DNA of 64,000 bases. Source: Bradyrhizobium japonicum USDA 6 (GTDB lineage: Bacteria > Pseudomonadota > Alphaproteobacteria > Rhizobiales > Xanthobacteraceae). The notes below the pieces were generated by a model, which saw nothing but the letters and a program-made list of their open reading frames with translations, was not told where the DNA came from and searched no databases. The DNA lies in contig NC_017249.1 in NCBI RefSeq assembly GCF_000284375.1, forward strand, positions 8,859,001 through 8,923,000, written 5' to 3'. The first letter of the stretch is position 1, and every line of letters begins with the position of its first letter. A program made the position numbers and the translations under genes. This document shows, piece by piece, positions 27,514 to 36,266 of this stretch.

Positions 27514-28485
27514 ATGACGCGTGGACGACGGGTCGGACTTGCGGCGGCGATCGCGCTGGCGCTTTTCGTTGCCTATGAGGTGATATCGTCGTTCGTCGCC
27601 TTCACCGACGACGCCTATGTGCAGTCCGACCTGATCGCGCTCGCGCCTCAGGTGACGGGGCGCATCATTGCCGTGGACGTCGCCGACAATCAGGACGTCG
27701 CAGAAGGCGACCTGCTCGCCAGCATCGATCCGGTACCTTTCCAGCTCGCCGTCGATCAGCGGCGCGCCGATCTTGCCGAGGCCCGCGCGCAGATCGCCTC
27801 CGACCAGCACCGCATCGCCTCGACACGGGACGCGCTGGCGGCCGCGAGCTCGGCTGCGGATTTTGCGCGCGAGAACGAAAAGCGCCTGACGACCCTGGCC
27901 TCGGCCCAGGATGTGTCCCGCGTCGCGCTCGACCAGGCCAGCGATACGTTGCGACGGGCCGATGCAGCACGCGACGCTGCGCAGGAGTCGGTCGCGGCAG
28001 CAGAGGCCACTCTGTCCATGCATCAGGCGACCGAAGCCCGCGCGGTCGCGGCACTCGCGCTCGCGGAGTGGCAGCTCGCCCGCACCAAGCTGGCGGCGCC
28101 GACCAGCGGCACGGTCACATCCCTCAGCCTGCGCGTCGGCGACACCGCACAGGCCGACGTGCCCCTGATCGGCATCGTCGATGCCCGAGCCTGGCGCATC
28201 GTCGCCAATTTCAAGGAGAGCTACATTCGCGGCTTCACCGTGGGCAGCACGGCCTGGGTATCGCTCGACTCGAATCCCTGGCATCTGCGGCGCGCCAGGG
28301 TGGCGGGAATCGCCCGTGGCATCAGCCGTGAAGCCGTACCCAATCGGCTCCTGAACTATGTGGCGCCGACCACCGACTGGATCCGCCTCAAGCGCCGCTT
28401 CCCCGTGACACTGACATTGGTCGATCCACCGTCCGACCTGAAGCTCTATATGGGAGCCGACGCAAGGGTGGTCGTGCTGCCATGA
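27514..28485 (+). CDS. HlyD/EmrA-type efflux adaptor
   Basis: A 323-residue periplasmic adaptor (membrane fusion protein). One N-terminal membrane anchor (GLAAAIALALFVAYEVISSFV) is followed by DDAYVQSDLIALAPQVTGRI, typical of EmrA-like adaptors, an Ala-rich coiled-coil hairpin (~80-190) and the second lipoyl half KLAAPTSGTVTSLSLRVGD. ATG 27514 is preferred to TTG 27505 because GGAG stands at the right distance. Its last bases overlap the start of the FUSC gene (ATGA), so the two are translationally coupled. A DUF1656 gene often found in such operons is missing. Confidence 0.9.
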   Translation: MTRGRRVGLAAAIALALFVAYEVISSFVAFTDDAYVQSDLIALAPQVTGRIIAVDVADNQDVAEGDLLASIDPVPFQLAVDQRRADLAEARAQIASDQHRIASTRDALAAASSAADFARENEKRLTTLASAQDVSRVALDQASDTLRRADAARDAAQESVAAAEATLSMHQATEARAVAALALAEWQLARTKLAAPTSGTVTSLSLRVGDTAQADVPLIGIVDARAWRIVANFKESYIRGFTVGSTAWVSLDSNPWHLRRARVAGIARGISREAVPNRLLNYVAPTTDWIRLKRRFPVTLTLVDPPSDLKLYMGADARVVVLP

Positions 28486-29603
28486 GCGGAGCCGCCGCAC
28501 GAGCGATCTCTGCATTGCGGCAGGAGTTGCTGGAGATCGATCTGGCCGGCTCACGCAGCCATCATTGCAACCGGGTTGCACTCGCTGTCACGCTCGCTGT
28601 GGCCGTCGCGCTCGCGCTGCGGGTGGACGCACCATGGTGGGCAGCGATCAGTGCCTTCGTCTCGACCCAGGTGACAGCGCCTGCGTCCTTGCGACGCGGC
28701 GCCCTACGCATTATCGGCACGGCGATCGGTGCTGCCGCAGGCCTGCTCCTCAGCCCGTGGCTGATCGAGGACCAGGTCGCGCTCAGCCTCGCGCTGTTCG
28801 TCGCGAGCAGCATCGGCGTGCTCGGCCTGCAAGTCAGCCTCCATGGTTATGCCTGGCTTCTTGGCGCCGTCACCTGCGACATGGTGCTGCTTGCAACGCT
28901 CGACGATCCAACCTCGGCGCTATCGGTTGCCTGCAACCGCACGGCCGAGGTGACGATCGGCACGCTCGCTGCCATTCTCGTCTCGCACCTTCTGTCGCCG
29001 CGCGAGGATCATGCGCCGCCGCGTCCGCAAGCACCCGGCTGGTCCGATCTCCTCGGCGCGCAATGGGCTTCGACCCAGCATGCCATGCGCGCGGGGCTCG
29101 GCGTGATGCTGGTGCCACTGGCCTGGAGCTGGCTGCAATTGCCGAGCTTCTCGCAGGCTGCGATCACAGTCGCGGCCGTGATGGCCGTGCCGGTGCTGTC
29201 CGACGACAATGCCGCAAATCGCGAAAGCATCACTGCGCGCGGCACGCATCGCATTCTCGGCTGCCTGATCGGCGGCCTCGCCGGCCTCGCGGTGCTGGTC
29301 GTCTCGTTCGAGAACTTTCTGCCCTGGCTTGCTGCGCTTGCCATCGGCGTCTGGATCGGCGCGCATGTGCAGGCGAGCGCGCGCGATATCGGCTATGTCG
29401 GCACGCAGGGCGCGGTCGTGTTCATCATGACAATGGTGCAGGGATCGGGGCCGCCGTCGAGCATCATTCCCGGCATCGAGCGCCTCGCCGGCATCACCGG
29501 CGGATTGCTCATCGTCCAGATCGTGGCCATCCTGCTGGCCCCTCGGCTGCACGCGTCGCCGCGCGCTAGCCTCAATTCAGCAGGAAGCCGCCATCGACGG
29601 TGA
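28482..29603 (+). CDS. FUSC/AaeB-type inner-membrane efflux protein
   Basis: A 373-residue membrane protein with two blocks of hydrophobic segments (about residues 30-165 and 200-355) separated by a short soluble link, as in FUSC proteins. Conserved pieces are DAPWWAAISAFVSTQ, LRRGALRIIGTAIGAAAGLLL and ARGTHRILGCLIGGLAG. With the adaptor it would form an aromatic-acid-type efflux pump. Start ATG 28482 overlaps the adaptor stop by four bases. Full-length AaeB is about 650 residues; this is the shorter version. Its 3' end overlaps the convergent SDR gene by 32 bases. Confidence 0.87.
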   Translation: MSGAAARAISALRQELLEIDLAGSRSHHCNRVALAVTLAVAVALALRVDAPWWAAISAFVSTQVTAPASLRRGALRIIGTAIGAAAGLLLSPWLIEDQVALSLALFVASSIGVLGLQVSLHGYAWLLGAVTCDMVLLATLDDPTSALSVACNRTAEVTIGTLAAILVSHLLSPREDHAPPRPQAPGWSDLLGAQWASTQHAMRAGLGVMLVPLAWSWLQLPSFSQAAITVAAVMAVPVLSDDNAANRESITARGTHRILGCLIGGLAGLAVLVVSFENFLPWLAALAIGVWIGAHVQASARDIGYVGTQGAVVFIMTMVQGSGPPSSIIPGIERLAGITGGLLIVQIVAILLAPRLHASPRASLNSAGSRHRR

Positions 29604-30333
29604 TCACGCTCCCCGTCATATACCGCGACGCCTGTGACGCCGGCAGCAGGATCGCGCCATCGAGATCGGACTCTGCGCCGACGCGGCGCTGCGGGATGCG
29701 TTTGGCCAATCTCTCGCCCGCGGGCGTCGACCAGAAGGCGTGATTCATTTCGGTATCGATATAACCTGGCGCCAGCGCGTTGATCCGGATGTTCTGGCCT
29801 GCGAGCTCCAGCGCCATCGCCCTGGTCGCCTGGAGGATGCCGGCCTTGGAGATCGCATAGGGCGACACCGCCTTCAGCACGCCGGTGCCGAGCACGGAAG
29901 CGATGTTGACGATGTTGCCTTCCTGCTTGCGCGCGATCATGCGGCGCGCGACTTCGGTCGCGAGGAAATAAGCGCCTTTCAAATTGGCGCCGATCACGGC
30001 GTCCCAATCGGATTCGGTCTGTTCGGTCGCGAGCTTCTCGATGGCGATGCCGGCATTGTTGATCAGCACGGTGATCGGACCGAGCGCGGCTTCCGTGGCA
30101 TCCACGGCCTTGGCGATCGATGACATGTCGGTGACGTCGAGCGCGACCGCGGCAGCGCGGCCACCCTTGCCGCGGATCTCCTCCTCCAGGCTCTTCAGCT
30201 TGTCGGTCTGCCGCGCGGCGAGCGCGACGGCTGCGCCATGGGCCGCCAGAACCCGGGCAAATTGCCGCCCCAGCCCCTGGCTCGCGCCCGTCACAAGGAT
30301 GGTTTCTTGACTGACGTCGAATAAGTCTGACAT
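29572..30333 (-). CDS. SDR family oxidoreductase
   Basis: A 253-residue classical SDR with cofactor motif VTGASQGLGRQ, NNAGIAIE, catalytic IASVLGTG and YAISKAG (YxxxK), and the C-terminal RYMTGSVITVDGGFLLN. No signal sequence; a cytoplasmic NAD(P)-dependent reductase or dehydrogenase. Transcribed alone on the minus strand, convergent and overlapping by 32 bases with the FUSC gene. Resembles 3-oxoacyl-ACP or 2-deoxygluconate dehydrogenases; the substrate is open. Confidence 0.9.
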   Translation of the reverse strand: MSDLFDVSQETILVTGASQGLGRQFARVLAAHGAAVALAARQTDKLKSLEEEIRGKGGRAAAVALDVTDMSSIAKAVDATEAALGPITVLINNAGIAIEKLATEQTESDWDAVIGANLKGAYFLATEVARRMIARKQEGNIVNIASVLGTGVLKAVSPYAISKAGILQATRAMALELAGQNIRINALAPGYIDTEMNHAFWSTPAGERLAKRIPQRRVGAESDLDGAILLPASQASRYMTGSVITVDGGFLLN

Positions 30334-30471
30334 GACGCTTGCCTTGAGCGATTTCCCTGAGCTTTGGAGCCATCAATACAGACGATTTTAACGATCTGAA
30401 ACCGGAATGATCGGTCCGGCGTTCATTCGTTCCATCGACGCTAGCGTTCCATCGAGGCAGGCCTGACGCTC

Positions 30472-30984
30472 ATGAACAGTTTCGATCTCGCGGTCTATGC
30501 GGCACTCGCCGTCGCGATCGGCTTCGGTTTCAGGACCGGCCTGCTCGGCAGCGCCATGACCATCCTCGCCTATCTCCTGGCCGCTCCCATCGCCGTCGGG
30601 CTGATGCCGCTGATCGTGCCGCAGGTTGCGGCCAATCCGAACGCGCCGCTGCTGCAAAACTGGATCTGGTTCTTCTGCATCTTCGTGGTCGTCGGCATGC
30701 TCCTTGGATATATCGGCCGCCTCGCGCTGAACGACACGATACGCGAAGCCGGAATCGGCGACCGGCTCGCCGGCGCCGCACTCGGCGCCGTCAGGGTCGG
30801 CCTCGTCGCTACCACGCTGGTGCTGGTGTTCGACCAGATCGTGCCGGCCAACCGGCAGCCGCCATTCCTCGCCGGTTCGCATCTGCGGCCGCTGTTCTCG
30901 GCGGCCGGCAAGATGGGCTTCAAGACATTGCCGCCGGAGGCCGCCGCGGCGATCGACCGCCTCAAGCAGGAACGGCGCATCTAG
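30472..30984 (+). CDS. CvpA-like small membrane protein
   Basis: A 170-residue protein with four hydrophobic segments (LAVYAALAVAIGFGF, AMTILAYLLAAPIAVGLMPL, NWIWFFCIFVVVGMLLGYIG, LGAVRVGLVATTLVLVF), in the arrangement of the CvpA/colicin V production family, and a soluble C-terminal tail. ATG 30472 has only a weak ribosome site. Monocistronic, divergent from the SDR. CvpA proteins affect envelope integrity; the assignment is by topology and composition and therefore moderate. Confidence 0.7.
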   Translation: MNSFDLAVYAALAVAIGFGFRTGLLGSAMTILAYLLAAPIAVGLMPLIVPQVAANPNAPLLQNWIWFFCIFVVVGMLLGYIGRLALNDTIREAGIGDRLAGAALGAVRVGLVATTLVLVFDQIVPANRQPPFLAGSHLRPLFSAAGKMGFKTLPPEAAAAIDRLKQERRI

Positions 30985-30997
30985 CTTATTGTCTCGG

Positions 30998-31041
30998 CAT
31001 GATCTTTTCGGATAACCGCGGCACACTTTTCCGGATCATGC
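30998..31041. repeat. Palindromic intergenic repeat family B, copy 2
   Basis: GCATGATCTTTTCGG...CCGGATCATGC, one hairpin only, directly after the CvpA-like gene. Confidence 0.8.
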
Positions 31042-31168
31042 CCGCACATTTGCATCGCCGCGCGACCGCGCCATGCATTTTGACGCGGCCCCCTCCCTTA
31101 TCAGCGGCGCCACGATTGGCTAGAGTGCGACCCGTCCAAAACCTGCCTGACATTACGGGAGTGAAACA

Positions 31169-31951
31169 GTGGATCTTGGGATCAAAGGTCGCCGCGCCAT
31201 CGTCTGCGCATCCAGCAAGGGCCTCGGCCGCGCCTGCGCCATCTCGCTGGCGGAAGCCGGCGTTGACGTCACGCTGACCGCACGCGGCGCCGAAGCCCTG
31301 AAGAAGACGGCCGACGACATCCGCAAGGCCTATCCGGGCGTGAAAGTCACCGAGATCGTCGGCGACATCACGACGCCTGCCGGCCGCGAGGCCGTGCTGA
31401 AGGCCTGCCCCGAGCCGGATATCCTCATCAACAATGCCGGCGGCCCGCCGCCCGGCGATTTCCGCAACTGGACCCGCGACGACTGGATCAAGGCAATCGA
31501 CGCCAACATGCTCACGCCGATCGAGCTGATCAAGTCGACCGTCGACGGCATGATGGCGCGCAAGTTCGGCCGCATCGTCAACATCACCTCGGCCGCGGTG
31601 AAGGCGCCGATCGACATCCTCGGTCTCTCCAACGGCGCGCGCGCCGGCCTCACCGGGTTCATCGCCGGCCTGTCGCGCAAGACCGTGATCAACAACGTCA
31701 CCATCAACGGCCTGTTGCCGGGCCCGTTCGAGACCGACCGCCTGACCGGCACCGCAAAGGCCGAGGCCGACAAGCGCGGCACGACGCCGGAGCAGATCCT
31801 GGCCGAGCGCGCCAAGCTCAACCCCGCCGGCCGCTTCGGCCAGCCCGACGAGTTCGGCTATGCCTGCGCCTTCCTCTGCGGCGCCAAGGCCGGCTTCATC
31901 ACGGGCCAGAACATTTTGCTCGATGGTGGTGCCTTCCCCGGCACGCTGTGA
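31169..31951 (+). CDS. SDR family protein with non-canonical active site
   Basis: A 260-residue SDR that starts at GTG 31169. The Rossmann part is intact (VCASSKGLGRACAISLAEAG, INNAGGPPPGDF), and NITSAAVKAP supplies the Ser segment, but where YxxxK is expected the sequence reads LGLSNGARAGL, so the catalytic Tyr and Lys are replaced. The C-terminus FITGQNILLDGGAFPGTL is normal. The protein may bind cofactor yet use another chemistry. It overlaps the next gene by four bases (GTGA), so it is translationally coupled to an MDR-type quinone reductase. Confidence 0.88.
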   Translation: MDLGIKGRRAIVCASSKGLGRACAISLAEAGVDVTLTARGAEALKKTADDIRKAYPGVKVTEIVGDITTPAGREAVLKACPEPDILINNAGGPPPGDFRNWTRDDWIKAIDANMLTPIELIKSTVDGMMARKFGRIVNITSAAVKAPIDILGLSNGARAGLTGFIAGLSRKTVINNVTINGLLPGPFETDRLTGTAKAEADKRGTTPEQILAERAKLNPAGRFGQPDEFGYACAFLCGAKAGFITGQNILLDGGAFPGTL

Positions 31952-32937
31952 GGGCGGTCTGGTACGAGCAAACGGGACCGGCGGCGGACGTCCTCACCTA
32001 TGGTGAGATGGCGACGCCGGTCGCAGGCCCAGGCGAGGTTCGCATTCGCCTGGAGGCCTCCGGCGCGAATCCGGCCGATGTGGGCCGGCGCGGCGGCAGC
32101 TATCGCGCCATGGAATATGAGCGCGTCATTCCGAATAGCGACGGCGCGGGTTTCGTCGACCAGATCGGCGACGGCGTGACGCGCTTCAAGGTCGGCGACC
32201 GGGTCTGGCTGTTCAACGGCCAGCGCAACGGCCGCGCCTTCGGCACGGCGGCCGAATATATCGCGCTCGCCGAGCGGCTGGTGACGCCGCTGCCGGATCA
32301 TCTTTCCTTTGCGGAAGGTGCAACGCTCGGCATCCCCGCGATGACCGCGTGGTGCAGCCTGTTTGCGGATGGGCCGATCGTCGGCAAGACCGTGCTTGTC
32401 ACCGGCGGCGCCGGCGCGGTTGGCCACTATGCCGTGCAGTTCGCCAAATGGGGCGGCGCGCAGGTGATCGCGACGGTCAGCTCGGCGATGAAGGGCGAGC
32501 AGGCCCGGCGCGCGGGCGCCGACCTCGTGGTCAATTACAGGGACGAGGACGTCGTCGCCAAGGCGATGGCGTTGACCGGCGGACGTGGCGTCGATCGCGT
32601 GGTCGATATCGATTTCGGCGGCAACATCGCGACCACCTTGAGGTTGATGGCGGTCAATTCGACGATCGCGGTCTACGCCACCAACGGCAACCGCACGCCG
32701 GTTGTCCCGATGCGCGAGCTGATGGAAAAGTGCATCACGCTACGCACGCTGGTGCTGTTCGCGCTGCCGCCGGCGCTGCTTTCGGCGGCGCAGGCCGACA
32801 TCACGAAATGGCTGGCGGCGGGACCGCGCATTCACAACGTCGCGGCGCAGTTCGCGCTGTCGGATACGGCGCAGGCCCATCTCGCGGTCGAGAAGGGCGA
32901 CAAGCTCGGCACCGTGATCGTCGACTGCGCGCGGTGA
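31948..32937 (+). CDS. Zinc-independent MDR, quinone reductase-like
   Basis: A 329-residue medium-chain dehydrogenase/reductase of the zeta-crystallin type: GROES-like N-terminal domain (GEVRIRLEASGANPADVGRRGG), VGDRVWLFNG, and the NADPH site VLVTGGAGAVGHYAVQFAKWGGA. The structural-zinc cysteines of alcohol dehydrogenases are absent. Start GTG 31948 overlaps the stop of the SDR gene. Such enzymes reduce quinones or enones with NADPH in the cytoplasm. Coupling with the unusual SDR suggests consecutive steps on one substrate, not known which. Confidence 0.9.
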   Translation: MRAVWYEQTGPAADVLTYGEMATPVAGPGEVRIRLEASGANPADVGRRGGSYRAMEYERVIPNSDGAGFVDQIGDGVTRFKVGDRVWLFNGQRNGRAFGTAAEYIALAERLVTPLPDHLSFAEGATLGIPAMTAWCSLFADGPIVGKTVLVTGGAGAVGHYAVQFAKWGGAQVIATVSSAMKGEQARRAGADLVVNYRDEDVVAKAMALTGGRGVDRVVDIDFGGNIATTLRLMAVNSTIAVYATNGNRTPVVPMRELMEKCITLRTLVLFALPPALLSAAQADITKWLAAGPRIHNVAAQFALSDTAQAHLAVEKGDKLGTVIVDCAR

Positions 32938-32941
32938 CGAC

Positions 32942-33373
32942 TTAGGATACCGGCGTGGTCCGCTCGTCGGTCCAATCTATGCCGAGCTCGTCCATGCCAT
33001 CGGCGAGCAGATCGCCCAGCATCGGCTCGCCCAGCAGGTATTGCACCGTTTCGCGACGCGGGTTCTTGTATTCACCGCGGGCCTCGGCGGCGCGGGCACG
33101 CAGATCGTCCCACTCCTCCAATTCGCCATCGCCGCGGCCAAGCCACATCAGCGTGACGAGGTCGAGCTGCTCGTCCTCGTTCAGCGCGCGGATGAACCCG
33201 GACAGCTCGGCTGCGACCGGGTCGGAATTCGTGTCCTCGAGCACGTCGATCTCATCATCATCAGAGGGATTGGAGCCCGAGTCAGGGGCGGACGCCGCCT
33301 CCTTGACGTCGAATTCGCGGGCCTTCTCGATGATGAAGGCGACCTTCTCGGCGGAAATGGCAAGCTCTGGCAT
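32942..33373 (-). CDS. DUF3775 family protein
   Basis: A 143-residue acidic protein. The first 30 residues (ISAEKVAFIIEKAREFDVKE) form a helix; a variable DDDE-rich loop follows, then the conserved LNEDEQLDLVTLMWLGRGD and LRARAAEARGEYKNPRRETVQYLLGEPML. This matches DUF3775, common in alphaproteobacteria and of unknown role. ATG 33373 fits the domain start; the frame open upstream is antisense to the next gene. It is convergent with the MDR gene, ending four bases from its stop. Confidence 0.8.
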   Translation of the reverse strand: MPELAISAEKVAFIIEKAREFDVKEAASAPDSGSNPSDDDEIDVLEDTNSDPVAAELSGFIRALNEDEQLDLVTLMWLGRGDGELEEWDDLRARAAEARGEYKNPRRETVQYLLGEPMLGDLLADGMDELGIDWTDERTTPVS

Positions 33374-33494
33374 CGTCGCTCTCTCTGGCTGTCTCGGGGT
33401 TCCCCCGATAACGCAACATCGCGACAGATGATCCATTGCGTTCGACGGCGGAAGGCCGCATCTTTCGCGAAAGCAAGAAAATTGGGATCGCCGC

Positions 33495-34346
33495 ATGCCG
33501 TGGACCGTGGGCAAGGTCAAAATCACCAAGATCGTGGAAATGGAGACGGTCGGCTCGACCCGCTTCATCCTGCCGGCCGCGACCAATGACGAGATCCAGA
33601 AGCTGCCCTGGCTGATCCCGCATTTCGCCACCGAGGAGGGCCGGCTGAAAATGTCGATCCACTCGCTGGTGGTGGAGACGCCGACGCGCCGCATCGTGGT
33701 CGACACCGGCCTTGGCAACGACAAGCAGGGCCGCGGCGTCCCGGTCTGGAATAACCGCAGCACGCCGTTTCTGGAGACCATGACGGAAGCGGGCTTTCCG
33801 CCTGACAGCATCGACACCGTGCTGTGCACGCATCTTCATGTCGATCATGTCGGCTGGAACACGAAGCTGGTCGATGGCAAATGGGTGCCGACTTTCCCCA
33901 ACGCGCGCTACCTGTTTGGCAAGACCGAGTATGACTATTGGCGTGACTATACGGCCGAGCCGGACAAGATCGCGGTGTTCAACGATTCCGTGAAGCCGGT
34001 CGTCGATGCGGGCCTGGCCGAGTTGATCCCGAGCGATCATCGGCTCTGCGAGGAGATCAGCGTGATCCCGACCCCCGGCCACAGCCCCGGGCATATGAGC
34101 GTCCTGATCGAATCCGGCGGCGAACAAGGGTTGCTCAGCGGCGACGTCGCCCATCACCCCTGCCAGATGGCGCATCTCGACTGGTGCTCGGTCGTCGACA
34201 CCGATACCGCCCAATCGGCGGCAACCCGCCACAAGGTGTTCTCGCGCTTTGCCGATACCCCGACGCTGGTGATCGGCGGCCATTTCTCGGCCGGGCACAT
34301 CAAGCGGGACGGGGACGCGTTCAAATTTGTGGCACTGCAATCGTAG
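33495..34346 (+). CDS. MBL-fold metallo-hydrolase (copy 1 of a paralogous pair)
   Basis: A 283-residue MBL protein with an intact two-metal site: CTHLHVDHVGWN (HxHxDH, ~residue 112), TPGHSPGHMS and LSGDVAHHP, and a final His in VIGGHFSAGHI. The sequence is of the quorum-quenching lactonase/ahlD-like and SDS-hydrolase-like class, cytoplasmic with no signal peptide. A closely similar protein is encoded at 36267; both are followed directly by a family D repeat. Downstream are FAH, GST and epoxide hydrolase genes, so a role in xenobiotic or lactone hydrolysis is likely but not shown. Confidence 0.9.
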   Translation: MPWTVGKVKITKIVEMETVGSTRFILPAATNDEIQKLPWLIPHFATEEGRLKMSIHSLVVETPTRRIVVDTGLGNDKQGRGVPVWNNRSTPFLETMTEAGFPPDSIDTVLCTHLHVDHVGWNTKLVDGKWVPTFPNARYLFGKTEYDYWRDYTAEPDKIAVFNDSVKPVVDAGLAELIPSDHRLCEEISVIPTPGHSPGHMSVLIESGGEQGLLSGDVAHHPCQMAHLDWCSVVDTDTAQSAATRHKVFSRFADTPTLVIGGHFSAGHIKRDGDAFKFVALQS

Positions 34347-34466
34347 GGTGGGCAAAGCCACCGGGTCGCGCGAATGCGCGCCCGATGACAGGCTCCGCGT
34401 GCCCACCATACCGGGCCATCAAAAAGAATTCGTGGGCACGGCGCTCCGCACCTTTGCCCACCCTAC
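34343..34466. repeat. Inverted repeat family D, copy 1
   Basis: Arms GTAGGGTGGGCAAAG and CTTTGCCCACCCTAC bracket 124 bases; the left arm contains the stop codon of the MBL gene. The second copy (37152-37244) follows the paralogous MBL gene. Confidence 0.85.
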
Positions 34467-34570
34467 AAAGGAAGGGCTGCAATGCGCCCCGTTTTGAGCG
34501 GTTGAATTTCCCGCCGCCCTGTTCCATGAAGCTATTTAACCGACCGGTCAATCTCCAGGGAGAAACGAGA

Positions 34571-35413
34571 ATGAAGCTTGTTCGTTATGGCGAAAAGGGT
34601 GCGGAAAAGCCCGGCCTGATCGACAAATCCGGCCAATTGCGCGACCTGTCGGCGCATGTGAAGGACCTGACCGGCGAGGCCTATTCCCCGGAATCCCTGA
34701 AGAAGCTGGCGGGCCTTGACCCGGCCTCCCTGCCTGTCGTCTCCGGCAAGCCGCGCTTCGGCGCGCCTGTCACCGGTATCTCGAAATTCGTCGCCATCGG
34801 CCTCAACTACAGCGACCACGCCAAGGAAACCGGCGCCGCGATCCCGACCGAGCCGATCATCTTCATGAAGGCCAACACCTCGCTGTCCGGCCCGAACGAT
34901 GCGGTCGAGAAGCCGCGTGGCTCGACCAAGCTCGACTGGGAAGTCGAGATCGCCGCCATCATCGGCACCCGCGCCAAGTATGTCTCGGAAGCCGATGCGC
35001 TGAACTACGTCGCCGGCTATTGCGTCTGCAACGACGTCTCCGAGCGCCACTTCCAGACCGAGCGCCTGGGCCAGTGGACCAAGGGCAAGTCGCACGACAC
35101 CTTCGGCCCGGTCGGGCCGTGGCTCGCGACCAAGGACGAGATCAAGGACGTGCAGAACCTGTCGATGTGGCTCGACGTCAACGGCCAGCGCCGCCAGACC
35201 GGCTCGACCCAGACCATGATCTTCTCCATGGCCAAATGCGTCTCCTACGTATCGCAGTTCATGACCTTGCTGCCGGGCGACATCATCACCACCGGCACCC
35301 CGCCCGGCGTCGGCCTCGGCATGAAGCCGCCGACCTTCCTCAATGTCGGCGACGTCGTCACGCTCGGCATCGAAGGCCTCGGCGAGCAGCGCCAGGAGAT
35401 CGTGGCGGCGTAA
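34571..35413 (+). CDS. Fumarylacetoacetate hydrolase family protein
   Basis: A 280-residue FAH-fold enzyme. GLNYSDHAKETG, the metal-binding acidic cluster LDWEVEIAAIIG, and GYCVCNDVSERHFQ, KSHDTFGPVGPWL and ITTGTPPGVGLGM are all present. Members cleave C-C bonds or decarboxylate/hydrate 3-oxo acids in aromatic degradation. ATG 34571 follows CAGGGAGAAACGAGA. It stands between two MBL genes and before a GST, in a run of same-strand catabolic genes. The exact substrate (ureidoglycolate, 2-keto-3-deoxy acid, or ring-cleavage product) is open. Confidence 0.92.
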   Translation: MKLVRYGEKGAEKPGLIDKSGQLRDLSAHVKDLTGEAYSPESLKKLAGLDPASLPVVSGKPRFGAPVTGISKFVAIGLNYSDHAKETGAAIPTEPIIFMKANTSLSGPNDAVEKPRGSTKLDWEVEIAAIIGTRAKYVSEADALNYVAGYCVCNDVSERHFQTERLGQWTKGKSHDTFGPVGPWLATKDEIKDVQNLSMWLDVNGQRRQTGSTQTMIFSMAKCVSYVSQFMTLLPGDIITTGTPPGVGLGMKPPTFLNVGDVVTLGIEGLGEQRQEIVAA

Positions 35414-35430
35414 GGCCTCCGCTCTCCCCC

Positions 35431-35514
35431 GTCATTGCGAGGAGCAAAGCGACGAAGCAATCCAGACTATTTCCACGGAGACAGACTGGATTGCTTCGCT
35501 TCGCTCGCAATGAC
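35431..35514. repeat. Palindromic intergenic repeat family A, copy 2
   Basis: GTCATTGCGAGGAGCAAAGC...GCTTCGCTCGCAATGAC with inner GAAGCAATCCAGA / CTGGATTGCTTC arms, between the FAH and GST genes. Confidence 0.85.
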
Positions 35515-35551
35515 GATAGCCAACTGCCGGTCACCGCGTAGGACATTTTCC

Positions 35552-36163
35552 ATGAAACTCTCCTTCTCCGCCGCCTCGCCCTTCGCCCGCAAGGTGCGCA
35601 TCGCCGCGATCGAGCTCGGGCTGATCGACAAGATCGAGCTGACACCCGCGACCGTCGCGCCGGGCACGGTCAATGAGGACTATTCGCGCATCACGCCGCT
35701 GAAGAAGCTGCCGGTGCTGATCACCAATGACGGCGACGTCATTCTGGATTCCTACGTGATCGTCGAATATCTCAACGAGATGGCCGGCGGCAGCCTGATC
35801 CCCGATTACGGCCCGCGGCGCTGGAAGGCCAAGACCAATCACTCGCTGATCAACGGCATGCTCGATTCCATGCTGCTGTGCCGCTACGAGAAGATGGTGC
35901 GGCCGCAGGGCCTGCAATGGCAGGCGTGGTCGGAAGACCACTGGAACCGGGCCTGGACCGGCATGGCGCGCTTCGAGAACATGCCCGAAGTTTTGAACGG
36001 CCCGTTCGACATCTCGCAGATCGGCCTCGTTTGCGTGCTCGGCTATGCCGACTTCCGCTTCGCCGATTGCGGCTGGCGCAAGGCCTATCCGAAACTCGAC
36101 GCCTTCCACCAGAAGATGCTGGAGCGCCCGTCCGTCAAGATCTCGGTGCCTCCAGCCGCCTAA
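35552..36163 (+). CDS. Glutathione S-transferase family protein
   Basis: A 203-residue GST: thioredoxin-fold N-terminal domain starting MKLSFSAASPFARKVRI with the catalytic-type Ser/Pro segment, the cis-Pro strand KLPVLITNDGDVILDSYVIVEYL (glutathione site), and an all-helical C-terminal domain ending in a conserved YPKLDAFHQKMLERPS. ATG 35552 is chosen as domain start. It probably conjugates or isomerises an electrophilic intermediate; it neighbours FAH, as in glutathione-dependent aromatic pathways such as maleylacetoacetate metabolism, but sequence does not prove that activity. Confidence 0.9.
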   Translation: MKLSFSAASPFARKVRIAAIELGLIDKIELTPATVAPGTVNEDYSRITPLKKLPVLITNDGDVILDSYVIVEYLNEMAGGSLIPDYGPRRWKAKTNHSLINGMLDSMLLCRYEKMVRPQGLQWQAWSEDHWNRAWTGMARFENMPEVLNGPFDISQIGLVCVLGYADFRFADCGWRKAYPKLDAFHQKMLERPSVKISVPPAA

Positions 36164-36248
36164 AGCACGATGAAGATCATCGCGCTTTAGGGTTGTTGTT
36201 TGAGCATGATCTTGTCGGAAAACCGCTGCACACTTTTCCGGATCATGC
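36161..36248. repeat. Palindromic intergenic repeat family B, copy 3
   Basis: Same two elements as copy 1 but in opposite order: TAAAGCACGATGA...TCATCGCGCTTTA then GCATGATC...GATCATGC. Overlaps the GST stop codon. Confidence 0.8.
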
Positions 36249-36266
36249 GGTACAGCGGGAGTTCTC

